Shown: positions 10,721 to 22,863, counted from the first letter of the stretch. The stretch is DNA of 64,000 nt from Macrolepiota albuminosa (GCA_027475525.1 JAMWFC010000051.1:2307205-2371204); one strand, 5' to 3'. The notes: a model not told the origin generated them from the sequence alone. Made by a program: numbers and translations.

Positions 10721-13719
10721 ATGGAGGCTTTGCACCCTCTCAAGGCTCTTCTGCAATTACAGTTAGCCACGGACGCGTCATCCGTACTGCATCTTCCATA
10801 CGTGCTATCATCTCTGACGCAAGATTCTTTGTTACCATCGTCTCATCTAACGAAATGGACAACCAGAATAAATTCTCTTCTTCATTCAAAGGATGCAGGT
10901 GCACGCTGGGCCGGCCTGTGTATCGCACACAAGACATCAATCCTATCAAAGTCTACGATGATAGAAGGTGCCCAAAGCTGGTTGGGTGTCGCCTTACCAC
11001 TCCTCTCCGTCCGTCGTTATATGCTTGTCGCGTCTGTCTCTCATTCATATAACGTCATTTGAAGAAAAATGAACCGACGCCGACAATTAAAGCATCTATC
11101 CGCCTCCTGAGAATTATTTTCAGTGCGGGTGTCGGAACTCCAGAGTATCAAAGGCAAGTTGCCACCCCTAACGTCCCAAAATTCACGACCGCTATCATTG
11201 CGATCGCCGAAAAAACTGAAGATGAAGAGTTATGTGTAAGTGATTAAGTAACGTTCGTGCCTTATAATGCAGCTGAAAATCTCATAGGTTTTGGTCTTGA
11301 CAACTTTGGCCCGTCTTGTCCCATTATACCCGACGCTTTACAGACAGTCTCATAGCGCATTGTCGGCATTAGTCCTACGCTTTCTCAATGGGAATGCTCC
11401 TAATCCTACGAGTGACTCTTTACTCGAGTCGGCCTCTCGCTTATACACTGTTCTTCATTTCACTGGAGGCAAAGTTGGAGCTGCGAGCCTATGGAGAAAA
11501 TCACTGGACGAAACATTAGTTTTTGGATGGAATGCTTTCTTGGCTCTGAGATCAACATTTCCAACCGAAGGAGAAAATCACTGGACGAAACATTAGTTTT
11601 TGGATGGAATGCTTTCTTGGCTCTGAGATCAACATTTCCAACCGAAGTACGACTCTCGATGTTGGACGAGGTATTAAAAGCCCTCACACATCTGCAGTTG
11701 CAAATGTACCAATCGTCAAGCATAGATGAAGCTCTTATGGGCATCCCTCTTCATCTGGATAGACTACGATGTTGTACCACCATTCTGTGTGATTTGCTGA
11801 GGTATTTCTATTATAGCCTATGCTGGCTTAGATTGATGCTACTCCTTGTCATAGCGCTCCCACGCATCGCCCGGTCCAACTACCACTGGGCCTTCTTATC
11901 AAGTTTATTAGCGCTCTTTTGAGCTGTACAAAGGATGACAAGGTTTTCTCAATGTTTTATCAGCTACTTATTTCATCTTGATATCACTCGCGCAGGGGAG
12001 CTGTACAAAGGATGACAAGGTTTTCTCAATGTTTTATCAGCTACTTATTTCATCTTGATATCACTCGCGCAGGGACAGAACACGTGGATCCCTCTGTACA
12101 TGCCATGGAATTATCTCTCATTCCTGAGTTCTGGAAATTCGGTTGTGATCTAACGTCATCCCTGGCTCGATGGTTAGTCTGAAGTTTATTGTACGGGCCT
12201 TTCATTTGACAAATTTTAGCGCCGGACATCATTTGACGCCCCATCTAACACGTTTAATCTCGTACCTCACTTATCACCTGGAACAAAAACCAACACCGTA
12301 AGTCGAATTCTCGTGTTCATCACTTTGGCATGACGTATTAATATTGACATCTATAGATCGCAGCGCTTATTTATTTTGACCGCCATTCGAGCTCTCCTTG
12401 TCCACTGCCACTCACTAGATTCCTCATTAGTACCAAACCGCTTAGCAAAAGCAGTCCTGCCATCATTGTCTGTGGTTCTTGCTACTCAATCGGAGATTCC
12501 TCATTAGTACCAAACCGCTTAGCAAAAGCAGTCCTGCCATCATTGTCTGTGGTTCTTGCTACTCAATCGGAGTGCAGGCTTCCGATGATACTGCTGCATC
12601 TCAGAAGAGCAGAAAAGGCAGAAAGCGAGCGAGGGGGTATGAGGGTGACGAAGTTTTTAAACTATCTAAGGAAATCATCTGTCCTGGGCCTGATGAAGGG
12701 CAAGTCATATTCGTTGCTCTTGAAGGTATTATCATTTTTCTCCTTTGCCATGTTTTACTCAAGGAACATTTGCAGTAATGCGTCTCATCCTGCGCAACCC
12801 GAGCTTATCGCCAGTCATGCAATCAATCTCTGCTCGAGTACTTTTGTCAATGCTTTTCGTCCTTCCTCAGATATCACCAATATCTCTTTCCACCGAACCG
12901 AAATTCCACCGTGACTTGTTTCACCTAGTACGGTCTATCAACACAGAACTTGGGTCTGGAACATCAAGCGTCATGAGTAAAAGCCTTGGTGTTGTTATAC
13001 GTGCCACAATGGCAGAAGAAGACAATGAAGTACGTTTGTTTACTAAAACTTGTACTAAGCTAAAGTTTTGAGCAGGACATCCAACGTGACCTTGAAATCC
13101 TGTTGCATCCTCGAGTGCCGCCGCTTGTCCGTTCCCTACCTCATGTCGAATCTTTGTCACTATTCCGTGCGGAAGAGTCTCAAGCAGAGGCTGATATACG
13201 GGAAGGACTCAATCTCTGTGGAGCATTTCCCGAACAGTATTCCGTGCGGAAGAGTCTCAAGCAGAGGCTGATATACGGGAAGGACTCAATCTCTGTGGAG
13301 CATTTCCCGAACAGCGAACCAGGTCGAAGAAGACGTTGTCATGAAGGACTTTGCCCCGTCCGAGACTCAACAAGTCAGCAACAGACAACCAGCGAGAGTC
13401 GCCGAGCCACCTTTGCCACAAAGCCCTTTGCCCCGTCCGAGACTCAACAAGTCAGCAACAGACAACCAGCGAGAGTCGCCGAGCCACCTTTGCCACAAAG
13501 CCCCTTCCCTTGTCAGTTACGAACACGAGTACCAAGCCCCAGCTCGCCGCATCAGTAGTACTGTTGCCAGTTACAATCGAACCATCTCGGCCTACGCTTC
13601 CTGAACCAGAAAGTAGATCTCCACTTGTAGTACCACAGCCGGTAGCCGCCCTTGCGCAGAATGAGGACGATGAGGAAATCCCTGCAATAAACCTGGACTC
13701 CGATTCTGACGAGGAGTAG
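10721..13719 (+). CDS. RIX1: Pre-rRNA processing protein Rix1 (Ipi2), PELP1/Rix1 N-terminal domain
   Basis: Rix1 is the scaffold of the Rix1-Ipi1-Ipi3 complex, which works with the Rea1 ATPase on nuclear pre-60S ribosomes. ATG at 10721: MEALHPLKALLQLQL, followed by the signature ARWAGLCIAHKTSILSKSTM and GAQSWLGVALPLLS. Helical-repeat exons follow, with IKASIRLLRIIFSAGVGTPE, LVLTTLARLVPLYPTLYRQS and HLDRLRCCTTILCDLLR. Later parts include LEILLHPRVPPLVRSLPHVE and an acidic tail ending NLDSDSDEE at TAG 13717-13719, typical of nucleolar proteins. A 47-nt intron (gtcagt to cagtag, near 13512-13558) is needed to join the tail. Five 77-bp duplications interrupt the gene; those at 11493 and 13349 collapse to an open frame, the one at 13161 needs one added base. 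Convergent with the Rrn11-like gene, 36 bp apart. Confidence 0.85.
11493..11646. repeat. 77-bp perfect tandem duplication (11493-11569 / 11570-11646)
   Basis: Inside a RIX1 exon. It makes the frame read LDETLVFGWNAFLALRS twice in different frames; removing one copy restores one continuous frame through this exon. Confidence 0.92.
11921..12074. repeat. 77-bp perfect tandem duplication (11921-11997 / 11998-12074)
   Basis: Spans an intron boundary of RIX1. Same period as the others. Confidence 0.9.
12417..12570. repeat. 77-bp perfect tandem duplication (12417-12493 / 12494-12570)
   Basis: Inside a RIX1 exon. Same period as the others. Confidence 0.9.
13161..13314. repeat. 77-bp perfect tandem duplication (13161-13237 / 13238-13314)
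   Basis: Inside the C-terminal part of RIX1. The upstream frame (..REGLNLCGAFPEQ) joins the downstream frame (NQVEEDVVMKDFAPSETQQ) only if one base is added after 13314. Confidence 0.9.
13349..13502. repeat. 77-bp perfect tandem duplication (13349-13425 / 13426-13502)
   Basis: Only 34 bp after the previous one, still in RIX1. Collapsing it and removing a 47-nt intron directly downstream restores the frame into the acidic tail. Confidence 0.9.
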
Positions 13720-13755
13720 CCATGCGTCCCAATCGAGGGGAACGCGTAGATAGGT

Positions 13756-14658
13756 CTATTTTCGCAGTCGTTTTCGCGTGGGGTTGTCATCTATGACCAT
13801 GTCGTTACCTTCGTCCTCCGATTCGACATCAGCACCTTGACTGTTTCCTAAGCTCACTGAGAGTTGTGATATCTGCCGAGTCAAGTATTAGATCGAATCG
13901 CTAAGGGAAAAAAATCAGTGACTCTTTCAAGAAAACCGCGTGCCACTGCATTGTCGGGGTCAACGCCCTGAGCATGTTCAAAGTGAGATCGAGCATCCCT
14001 TGAAAGTATCACGTTGAATGGGCTGCCAGCTTCGTACATCACATTAGCAGTTGACCTGATAAACTCAAGCTCAAATCTCACATGTCAACGGTTGAGCGAG
14101 GTATAGACATATTAGCCCAGCATAGATGTGGAGAACAGGGTTGTCCTGGTAAGGGAAAGAGGGCAAGTAACTGCTTCCACAATTTTAAAAAAAAGTAAAA
14201 AAAAACACTGAGACTTGTACATACAGTTCAAGTTCATCCAAGGCTTCTCTATGACGGCCTGACTTTATCAATTGGACTATTAGCTCTGTCAAGATTCTTT
14301 CGCGCTTTGCATCAAGAAATGAGATTGACAAAAACTGAAAGAGATTCTTTTTTACCTCGTCCTGATGCCGAAGCATCATCGCGCGCAGGTACTCAAGACG
14401 GTTAGAGGCACGGCATTCTTCGTCAGAACTCGCATGAATGAGAAGTAGGCCAGTCGTCCACATTGGCATCCAAGGCACTTCCTTGCAACGAGCCAAGATA
14501 CTCCATGCTCGCATAGCGCGTTCGAGATCGTTACGATGAATGCAGAGCTGTAGGATATCATAAAGACGCCGAATATGCACTTTTCGAAAAGTTAAAGGGT
14601 TGGGTAAATCCAGTGACGCGAAAATAAAGCTGGTCTGCTTTAGGCTTGAAGGAGACAT
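13756..14658 (-). CDS. RRN11: Probable RNA polymerase I core-factor subunit Rrn11-like
   Basis: Rrn11 is a TPR-containing subunit of the Pol I core factor that recruits Pol I to the rDNA promoter. The N-terminal exon (ATG at 14658) carries the family-like helical pair VHIRRLYDILQLCIHRNDLE, RAMRAWSILARCKEVPWMPM and WTTGLLLIH. It continues with ILTELIVQLIKSGRHREALD and ELELYV. A later exon holds NPVLHIYAGLICLYLAQP, then HFEHAQGVDPDNAVARGFLE; a final exon reads ISQLSVSLGNSQGADVE plus an acidic, then basic tail (NPTRKRLRK) ending at TAG 13756-13758. The last intron uses a weak gtcact donor. Assignment rests on the H-R-R-L..RA.RAW pattern and on size; another TPR protein is possible. It starts 236 bp from the divergent next gene. 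Confidence 0.6.
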
Positions 14659-14894
14659 TTGTATGCCTAAAATGGAACACGTCGGAATTGCACTCGACGA
14701 AACCAGTTGGACTACTCGAACAAAGGGCGTTACTATCCTGTGACCCCGTTACACAGTGGAGAGGCTTGATAACTAGTACTCCCAGTCATTTCCACCAAAC
14801 CGCTACAACATTGTACTCGAGGCGCAGTAAACATAGCCAACATATCAGCTGGCAGATCTAGTACCACCACGATCACTATAACCCGGAAACAGAA

Positions 14895-16171
14895 ATGGAC
14901 GACGACTTTACTTTTGGTGCCTCTGTCTGGGCGTCGAACGATCCAGTCAATGTATTACCACCCCAAAAATCAATTTCAGCCCCTGAGCCACAGTTTGGCA
15001 ACGATGACGGATTTGACGACTTCTGTGACCCTTTAGATACCATACGGGCTGGTGCCGGTGACGATGACTTTGGGGACTTTGGAGAGGCTGAAGCTACTTG
15101 TTCTACGGGATTTGGACATGACTCTGGTTTCGAGGAGGATGTGCGGATAGCAGGGCCCTCCGCGTCAGAATGGCACCCTCTGAAGCTAGACCCTCTATCA
15201 TTATCGGAGTGCATAATTGAGGAGTTGCAGAGTATATTAAATCCAATCTGGAGCTACGAGAACCTCCTGACAAGCGATGGAATCCGAGAGGTTGAAGGAG
15301 TCAATCAAATTCTAGTGGATTCAGAAAGGTTTGTAGTCGACTCCTGACAAGCGATGGAATCCGAGAGGTTGAAGGAGTCAATCAAATTCTAGTGGATTCA
15401 GAAAGGTTTGTAGTCGACACAGCCCTCGCAAATTATGATACTTAGAGTTTTCAGCCGCAATTGTACAAAATGCTTGTACAGACTCCCCACCTACCAAGCC
15501 ACCGAATTGGATTCGATCTCGAATACGCCGCCAACATCTCATTGCACTCGGCATTCCTGTAAATTTGGACGAAGTTCTACCGCGCGCCAACGGAAAGCCT
15601 CTTCCACCACTTGAAATAACCACTCGACCCATGTCTGCACCTCCTGGTACTCGAAATCCAACTCAGAATGGTGTTACCTCTTCCCACTTGAAATAACCAC
15701 TCGACCCATGTCTGCACCTCCTGGTACTCGAAATCCAACTCAGAATGGTGTTACCTCTTCAATATCAACTCCCGTGCAGGCACGCCTCAACCACTGGCAG
15801 GTCGTCAAGGAACGACATCATCACATTCGGCCCAAACCCGAGCTTGAGTATTCAAGATACAGAAGCTCCTTGAGTTTGATCCAGGTACGAGCCTCCTGCG
15901 TCAAGGGTGTTGCATATAGTTAACTTGAACATTACACAGGCACGCTGACAATACAACCGGTTTTAACTCTGGAAAAACACTAGAAGAACTCAGAGAACAG
16001 ACGACCGCAGCATCAACACTCCTAACGCATCTGCTTCAATCAAGAGAGGCTTTACGACAAGACAGCGAGACATACAATGGCCTCATCGCAGAGCTAGTTG
16101 GCGAAGCGCAAAAGATGAAATCGGGTAAGCCATTGCGGACTAATTCTGTACGACAGAACAGCCGTAGTTAG
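14895..16171 (+). CDS. Protein with DDFGDF motifs, possible clathrin-adaptor accessory factor
   Basis: ATG at 14895 (MDDDFTFGASVWASNDP). The N-terminus is acidic and has DDGFDDF and DDDFGDFGE motifs, which resemble short peptides that bind clathrin adaptor ear domains (aftiphilin, Laa2). After a break at a 77-bp duplication comes the most conserved-looking block: PNWIRSRIRRQHLIALGIPV, NLDEVLPRANGKPLPPLEI. A Pro/Thr linker and a C-terminal helical segment follow (LEELREQTTAASTLLTHLLQ, SREALRQDSETYNGLIAELV), ending at TAG 16169-16171. The role in AP-1 traffic is inference from the motifs only. The junction near 15418-15475 is unresolved because of the duplication. It lies between two Pol I genes but shows no link to them. 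Confidence 0.55.
15264..15417. repeat. 77-bp perfect tandem duplication (15264-15340 / 15341-15417)
   Basis: In the exon encoding ENLLTSDGIREVEGVNQILV. Read literally it causes a premature stop. Confidence 0.9.
15607..15760. repeat. 77-bp perfect tandem duplication (15607-15683 / 15684-15760)
   Basis: In the same gene. Collapse gives an uninterrupted frame across LEITTRPMSAPPGTRNPTQN with no base missing. Confidence 0.9.
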
Positions 16172-16381
16172 ATAGTCGCATTGCTTTTACACTCCCAGCC
16201 ACAAAGTGCTTGATGCTGCAATTACATAAAAAGACAAATAATCTAAGTGATCCACGTGATCGAGAAAAAGTCAAGACCGACACTTCAAGCCAACCTACTG
16301 GCCTCACACTTGCGAGGTGGTTCGTCCTTGCATTTTTGACCTGGCCTGTCATCTTTACCTGCAAGACTGTTGATATCAACC

Positions 16382-19300
16382 ATGAATATTGCACATTCTT
16401 TACCTTCCACCGTTGCTGGAATTTCTTTCTCTTTCCTTACCTCGGAAGACATCCGACGAATATCTGTAAAGCAAATAGTCAACCAAGTTTTGCTGGATGA
16501 TGTCGGTCGACCCAAAATCGGAGGACTTTACGACCCGTCTCTAGGACCCAGTGAACGACCTGATATGTGCGTATATTGCTGGTTAGGACTCATTTTCTAA
16601 TTCGTTTTTCAGATGCGCGACATGCCGCCTCACTTACTACACTTGCCCGGGTCACTTTGGCCACATAGAATTACCAGCGCCGGTGTTCCATCCACTATTC
16701 ATGATTAATATGTACAACCTTCTGCGTGGAACCTGTTTATTCTGTCACCGCCAGCGCCGGTGTTCCATCCACTATTCATGATTAATATGTACAACCTTCT
16801 GCGTGGAACCTGTTTATTCTGTCACCGTTCAAAATGAGCCGGACTACGGTGCGTTGTAGCACTTGGCAGGAACTTGGCAGTTACTAAATTGACGCATAGT
16901 TGGTTAAGTATGTTGCCAAGTTTCGCCTACTCGAACATGGTCTTTTGGACGCAGCACAAGGTGTAGACGACCTTCATATTCACATAAGTAGGAAATCGAG
17001 AAAGAAAGCTGGAGATGAAGATGATTTGGAAGTGGAAGCCACCGACAAACCCGACGTTCCAGACGAGACAGCTGATCAGTTTATCACGCGCGTCAATCTA
17101 TATGTTGCTGTCCATCTTTCAAGAGCTTCAAATAGCAAGCGCGATCATTATAAGGACAGCCTTGTCTACCAAACACGCAAGGATTTAATTAGTGAATTTT
17201 TGAAGGGGACACTTTTGAAGAAGTGTCAAAACGCAGATTGTGGAAGGCAAGTCAGCTGCTGTATCTATCTTGTTGATTTTGACCTTCGCTCTTCAGTCCC
17301 GGCTATACGTTCAGAAAGGAAGGTTATATCAAAGTCATCGAGTACGAATTATCACCAAAAGAAAAAGGACAGCTGCGAAGGAAGCGACCAGACGTCCTTC
17401 TCACTGAAAAGACAAGCGAAACAGTTAACCGTGGTATGGGCAAGCGAGGTGCAGATTCGGATATCGAGATGGGTGACCCCGAAGAGAGTGAGTCTGAAGC
17501 AGAAGGGCCAGGAGACAGTCTCATGGATGAGGATGACGATAAGGTGGAAAGTGCACCGGCTTTCGAAGTCCCACAACCAGCAAGAGCTGCTAATGGAAGA
17601 ATCAAGGGCAAGCGAGGTCGGAATGAACGCGTCGTGGCTCCTGAAGAATGTCGCGCGCACCTACGGCGTCTGTTCCACAACGAAAAGATCATTTGTGCTC
17701 TTATCTATGGGCGACATGGACCGTTCGCGCCTCTATCCGTCGATAAACTCTCATTTGCCTCTGCCGACATGTTCTTCATGGAAGTCATCCCCGTCACTCC
17801 TACCAGATTTCGACCGCCCGCGAAAATGAACGATGTTCTCTTTGAACACCCTCATAATATACTGCTTTCAAAGATCTTGAACACATGCTATCGTCTTCGT
17901 GACCTTAATGATGATCTAAAGCAAGCCTCAGATCAAAGCGGTGACCTTGATCAGAAAGCCCAAAGAAACATCATGGCGTCCCTCCTTGAAAGTTTAATCC
18001 AGCTTCAGGTTGATGTCAATAGTTTCATAGACAGCAACAAAAATCCGGCACCTGTGCGACAGGGGAAGCTTCCTCCAGTTGGAGTCAAACAGGGTCTAGA
18101 GAAGAAGGAGGGATTGTTCCGCAAAAACATGATGGTGAGTCCGCACTCTTTCCTTGCTGATCTTCCCTCACCATATATAATTAGGGCAAGCGAGTTAACT
18201 ATGCAGCTCGGTCCGTCATTTCTCCCGATGTCAACATCGAACCAAATGAGATTGGAGTGCCACCAGTATTCGCAAGGAAACTGACCTTTCCCGAGCCTGT
18301 GACTCCCGCAAACTTTCATGAACTACGCCAACTCGTCCACCAGTATTCGCAAGGAAACTGACCTTTCCCGAGCCTGTGACTCCCGCAAACTTTCATGAAC
18401 TACGCCAACTCGTCTGGCCCTCGTGGCTATCCTGGTGCATCGTTGGTCGAATACGAAGATGGACGCCAGCAATCTCTTGTAAGTGTCCTTCTTCTCAAGG
18501 ATCATATCTGAAACTAATGGGTTACTCCAGGACAAGCTTACTGTCGAACAGCGCACCGCTATTGCAAACCAACTGTTGACGCCACAGGAAGGTGACCAAA
18601 GTGGTACAACACGGCGAGGACTTTACACACGCACACCCGCTGTGAATAAGAAGGTTTATCGACACCTACGCGACGGAGACATGCTGATTTTAAACCGACA
18701 ACCGACCTTGCATAAACCTAGTATGATGGCGCATAGAGCTCGCGTGTTGCAGGGGGAGAAGACCATTCGTATGCATTATGCAAATTGGTTTGTCCAACAG
18801 AACTTGACAGTTTGCAAATTCTAATTTAACTTTCAGTAATTCGTATAATGGTAAGTTCTGTTCTCCACAAGTTATGATTCTAATTAAAGACATGTTTTTC
18901 TAGCGGATTTTGATGGTGATGGCAAGTATTTACCTCTCCATAAAACATGACCTACACTAACGTCATGAAAAGAGATGAACATACACTTCCCCCGCGAGTA
19001 ACTTTATTCTTTTAAGAGAATCATTCTTAATGTTTTCATTCTAGAAAATCAGATTGCTCGTGCAGAGGCCATGATGATCGCCAATACAAATAACCAGTAC
19101 CTTGTGCCGACATCAGGAAACCCTTTGCGTGGCCTGATTCAGGACCACGTTGTTGCTGGTGTTTGGATGACAAGTCAGGATGCCTTTTTCTCGCGTGAAG
19201 AGTATTTCCAGCTTCTCTATGGTGCGCTACGGCCAGAGGACAGCCAGAGCCATCTTGTTACTCTTCCTCCCACAATATGGAAACCCAAACCGCTATGGAC

Positions 19301-22300
19301 GGGCAAACAAATCGTAAGCTATCCCTTCCAATGTCAGGAATACAAGGCCGATATCTCTATTTTAGATCTCGACAGTCCTGAAAAACATCACCCCCGCTAA
19401 TGTTGAGGGCTTGAATTTGAATGCCAAAACCAAGGTTCCAGGGTACCTGTGGGGTGCTGACTCAAAAGAAGACAAGGTCGTCTTCATGGATGGCGAACTA
19501 CTTTGTGGTGTTCTAGATAAGGCAGCCTTTGGAGCGTCTGACTTTGGTCTGGTTCACTCTGTCTACGAACTCTATGGCGCTGACATTGCGGGCCAATTGC
19601 TCGGTATTCTCAGCCGACTGTTTACCAAGTTTTTGCAGCATCGAGCATTCACGTGTCGCATAGACGATTTGACATTGACACCAGAAGGAAACGCCAAGCG
19701 AGATGCCCTTTTGGAGAAAGGCAAGAATTTGGGCACTGAGGGTGCCATCGAGAACTTTCCATCTCTAAGTTCGACACCAAAGGAAGATGTCCCCGAGGCG
19801 CTGAAGTCATTATTGGAGGACGTCTTACGGGACGATAACAAAATGGCTGGCCTCGACGTTACTGTCAAGACCAAGCTCTCAAAGTTAACCTCTTCAATAT
19901 CTGACGCCGTTCTGCCCCATGAGCTGTGGCGCAAGTTCCCTCACAACCACATGCAGACCATGACACTATCTGGAGCCAAAGGTTCTGCTGTCAATGCTCG
20001 ACAAATTTCATGTGCTTTAGGCCAACAGGAGTTGGAAGGTCGTCGTGTGCCGGTCATGGTCAGCGGCAAGACTCTGCCTTCTTTTCGTCCCTTTGAGACC
20101 AAGGCCATCGCTGGCGGATACGTTGCTAGTCGGTTCCTGACTGGCGTAAAACCGCAGGAGTTCTATTTCCACTGTATGGCTGGCCGTGAAGGTCTCATTG
20201 ATACCGCCGTCAAGACTTCGCGTTCTGGATACCTCCAACGTTGCCTTATCAAACATCTAGAGGGCATCCGCGTACACTACGACCACACCGTGCGCGGGAG
20301 TGACAATTCGATATACCAATTCCATTACGGGGGCGACGCACTCGACGTGACGAAGCAAAAACATCTCTACGAATTCGACTTCATCGCACGGAATGAAGTC
20401 TCCTTTGTGAACATACTCCAGCCACGGACGGTTACTGGGCGCCTTGACGAGACGACTGCAGTATCTTACATGAAGAAGGTTTTGAAGAGGTCGGCCGATC
20501 GTGCTAGCAAAGGCGCATCCTCCAAACGCGACAAATATGATCCAGCATTAGCACTCTACAGTCCCAGTCAACATCTTGGTAGCACTTCCGAGCAATTCTC
20601 TATAGCCGTAGACAAGTATATCAAAACGAATCCCAGTGGCCTTCTCACGGGAAAGGGTGTTCCAAAAGTCGATGATCGCATGCAGAGTCGGAAGGAACCG
20701 ATACGAATCCCAGTGGCCTTCTCACGGGAAAGGGTGTTCCAAAAGTCGATGATCGCATGCAGAGTCGGAAGGAACCGATCGCGCGTCCAACTTCCGATTG
20801 TTGATGAACATCAAGTATATGCGGAGTCTTATTGAACCAGGAGAGGCTGTCGGACTCCTTGCTTCTCAAGGGTACGTCAAAGATTCCTTCAACAGTCGAT
20901 TGCTTTTCTTGATCTCTACCTCTTCCAGTATCGGTGAACCATCTACTCAAATGACCCTAAATACTTTTCACTTTGCCGGTAAGCCACGCGGAAGAACTGC
21001 AAGTCAACTATCGCTAATCATTGGCCTTGCAGGGCACGGCGCTGCTAACGTCACGCTTGGTATCGCGGAAGAACTGCAAGTCAACTATCGCTAATCATTG
21101 GCCTTGCAGGGCACGGCGCTGCTAACGTCACGCTTGGTATCCACGTCTACGTGAGATCGTTATGACAGCTTCACAAAAACCCAAAACACCCTCGATGACC
21201 ATGAAAGTGCTTAAAGGAACGTCCCCTGAAGACGTCGACATATTCTGCAAACGTGCGAGTCGTGTAAAACTCTCCCAAATCGTGGAAAACGTCAAACGTC
21301 CCCTGAAGACGTCGACATATTCTGCAAACGTGCGAGTCGTGTAAAACTCTCCCAAATCGTGGAAAACGTCATCGTGAAGGAGCAAATGAAGGTCGAGGGC
21401 AATGCTCGGCGGACGCGGTTCACGATTGAGCTCAAGTTTTTCCCAAAGCGAGTACATTGCGGAATATGATACTTACCCATCAGAAATTCTTGCAGCATTC
21501 GCGACGCGGTTCCCGCTTATGCTGAAGAAGGAAACTCAGGCCGAGATGAAGAAGCTTGATGCGGACTTGCGAAACCAGATTGCGGAGTTGGGAAAGGGGT
21601 CAAGGGTCAAGTCACGTGAGGGTGAGGATGGTGAGGAAGGGGGTGAGGGTGAGGACGAAGCGGCACCGAAGAAGAAAAGGGATGAGGATGAGGAAAGTGA
21701 ATTGGGAGACGGAGATGCTGATGATGAGAAGCGGGCAAGACGAAAGAAAGAACAGGCGTCGTATGAGAGCGATGAAGATGACGAGGAAGATATTGAAGAG
21801 TATGGTGACGAGGCTCTCGAGGCCAATTTTGCCTCTCAAGCTGGGAGTGACGATGAGGAAATTGGACAGGTTAAGAAGAAAGTCAAGGTCAACTCCTTTG
21901 AAAACCAGATAAAAGAGGTTGAGGGCAAGTTCCTAACGAACCTTCACCCGGCGACGGCATTCTCGTTCACGGAGGCAGGATGTACATTCCAGCTCGAGGT
22001 CAGTTGTCTTTCCCGTATCTTGATAGGTGGCTCACGTTTGTTGCCCAGTTCGGTATGGATATGCCAAAACTACTCTTTGTCGGCATCGTGGAGCGCACGT
22101 GCAGAGCGACTATTGTTCGCGAAATCCCTGGTATCACAGAGTGCTTTCAGATGAAAGATGAGAGTAAGAAGGGGGAAGAGCCCGAGACCAAGGTATTGTA
22201 TCTCAATAATCCTCACTTCTATGGAACGATCTGACATAATTTTTGTAGCTGACCACGAATGGCTCCAACTTCAAGGGCTTATGGAAGTTTGCATCAGAGT

Positions 22301-22739
22301 CAGATGAGAGCATTCTCGAAGACGACGATATCTATTCAAACGACATCTATGCGATCTTAAAGACTTATGGAGTGGAAATGGCGCGTGCAGCGATCCTGAA
22401 GGAGATGGGCGGAGTGTTCGGAGCATACAATATCCAGGTCGATCGCCGTCACCTCGAGCTCGTTGCGGATTATATGGTACGTGGTGTTTTGTTTTGGCGC
22501 GGACTGGCGATGACAGTGCGCAGACATTCGATGGTGGTTATAAGCCATTTAATCGCAAGGGCATCTCCACGAACCCATCACCGCTACTCAAGGCTTCGTA
22601 TGAGACAACAGCGGCATTCTTGTCGGATGCGACGCTGTATGGGGACTTTGACGATCTGTCGACGCCATCAGGTAACATCGTCCTTGGGCGACCGAATCTG
22701 ACAGGGACAGGGGTGTTCGACGTGGTGATGGCCGTATGA
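16382..22739 (+). CDS. RPA190: DNA-directed RNA polymerase I largest subunit (A190)
   Basis: Catalytic subunit that transcribes the 35S rRNA precursor in the nucleolus. Starts [19 protein letters not shown] at 16382, with the clamp zinc site [20 protein letters not shown] near 16618-16675. The fork region [19 protein letters not shown] (18690s) leads to the metal-A loop [15 protein letters not shown], built from micro-exons at 18837-18993. Then come [35 protein letters not shown] (bridge helix side, about 20175-20220), [15 protein letters not shown] and [18 protein letters not shown] long Asp/Glu/Lys-rich insertion (about 21600-21850) is typical of Pol I jaws. Ends TGA 22737-22739. All three Asp of DFDGD are present. 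Five 77-bp duplications lie inside; those ending at 16827 and 20779 need one extra base and that at 18413 needs two to restore frame. Two introns appear to be GC-AG. Confidence 0.95.
16674..16827. repeat. 77-bp perfect tandem duplication (16674-16750 / 16751-16827)
   Basis: In RPA190. The segment ..[10 protein letters not shown] joins to RFKMSRTT only if one base is added after 16827. Confidence 0.9.
18260..18413. repeat. 77-bp perfect tandem duplication (18260-18336 / 18337-18413)
   Basis: In RPA190. [20 protein letters not shown] joins to [20 protein letters not shown] only with two (or five) bases added after 18413. Confidence 0.9.
18788..19044 (+). other. RPA190: Micro-exon cluster over the RPA190 catalytic loop, with GC-AG introns
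   Basis: Introns at 18788-18836 (gtttgt..cag), 18851-18903 (gtaagt..tag), 18922-18972 (gcaagt..aag) and 18994 to about 19044 (gcgagt..tag) leave exons of 14 nt (18837-18850), 18 nt (18904-18921) and 21 nt (18973-18993). Only this splicing gives [20 protein letters not shown] in one frame. The third and fourth introns begin with GC rather than GT. Confidence 0.85.
20626..20779. repeat. 77-bp perfect tandem duplication (20626-20702 / 20703-20779)
   Basis: In RPA190. [17 protein letters not shown] joins to [19 protein letters not shown] only if one base is added after 20779. Confidence 0.9.
20987..21140. repeat. 77-bp perfect tandem duplication (20987-21063 / 21064-21140)
   Basis: In RPA190, over the exon end after TLNTFHFAG and the following intron. 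Confidence 0.9.
21218..21371. repeat. 77-bp perfect tandem duplication (21218-21294 / 21295-21371)
   Basis: In RPA190. Collapse gives a continuous frame ([20 protein letters not shown]) with no base missing. Confidence 0.9.
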
Positions 22740-22863
22740 TTTGTGTATACTATTAATATGTAATTCAAACGCGAACGGTCACGCGTGACAGTGGTTGTGA
22801 CGAGGCACGCGGCCGTCGCGTGTTTTGTTTGTTTAAAATTAAAATTTTGGTTGCGCAAGGACA

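Noticed and set aside
19572..19934. Minus-strand frame inside RPA190 as an antisense gene
   Set aside because: It lies wholly within a strongly conserved RPA190 exon and has no features of its own.
21402..22154. Several long overlapping frames on both strands over an acidic region (21536-21912)
   Set aside because: They are shadows of the Asp/Glu/Lys-rich insertion of RPA190; GAG/GAT-rich codons keep other frames open.
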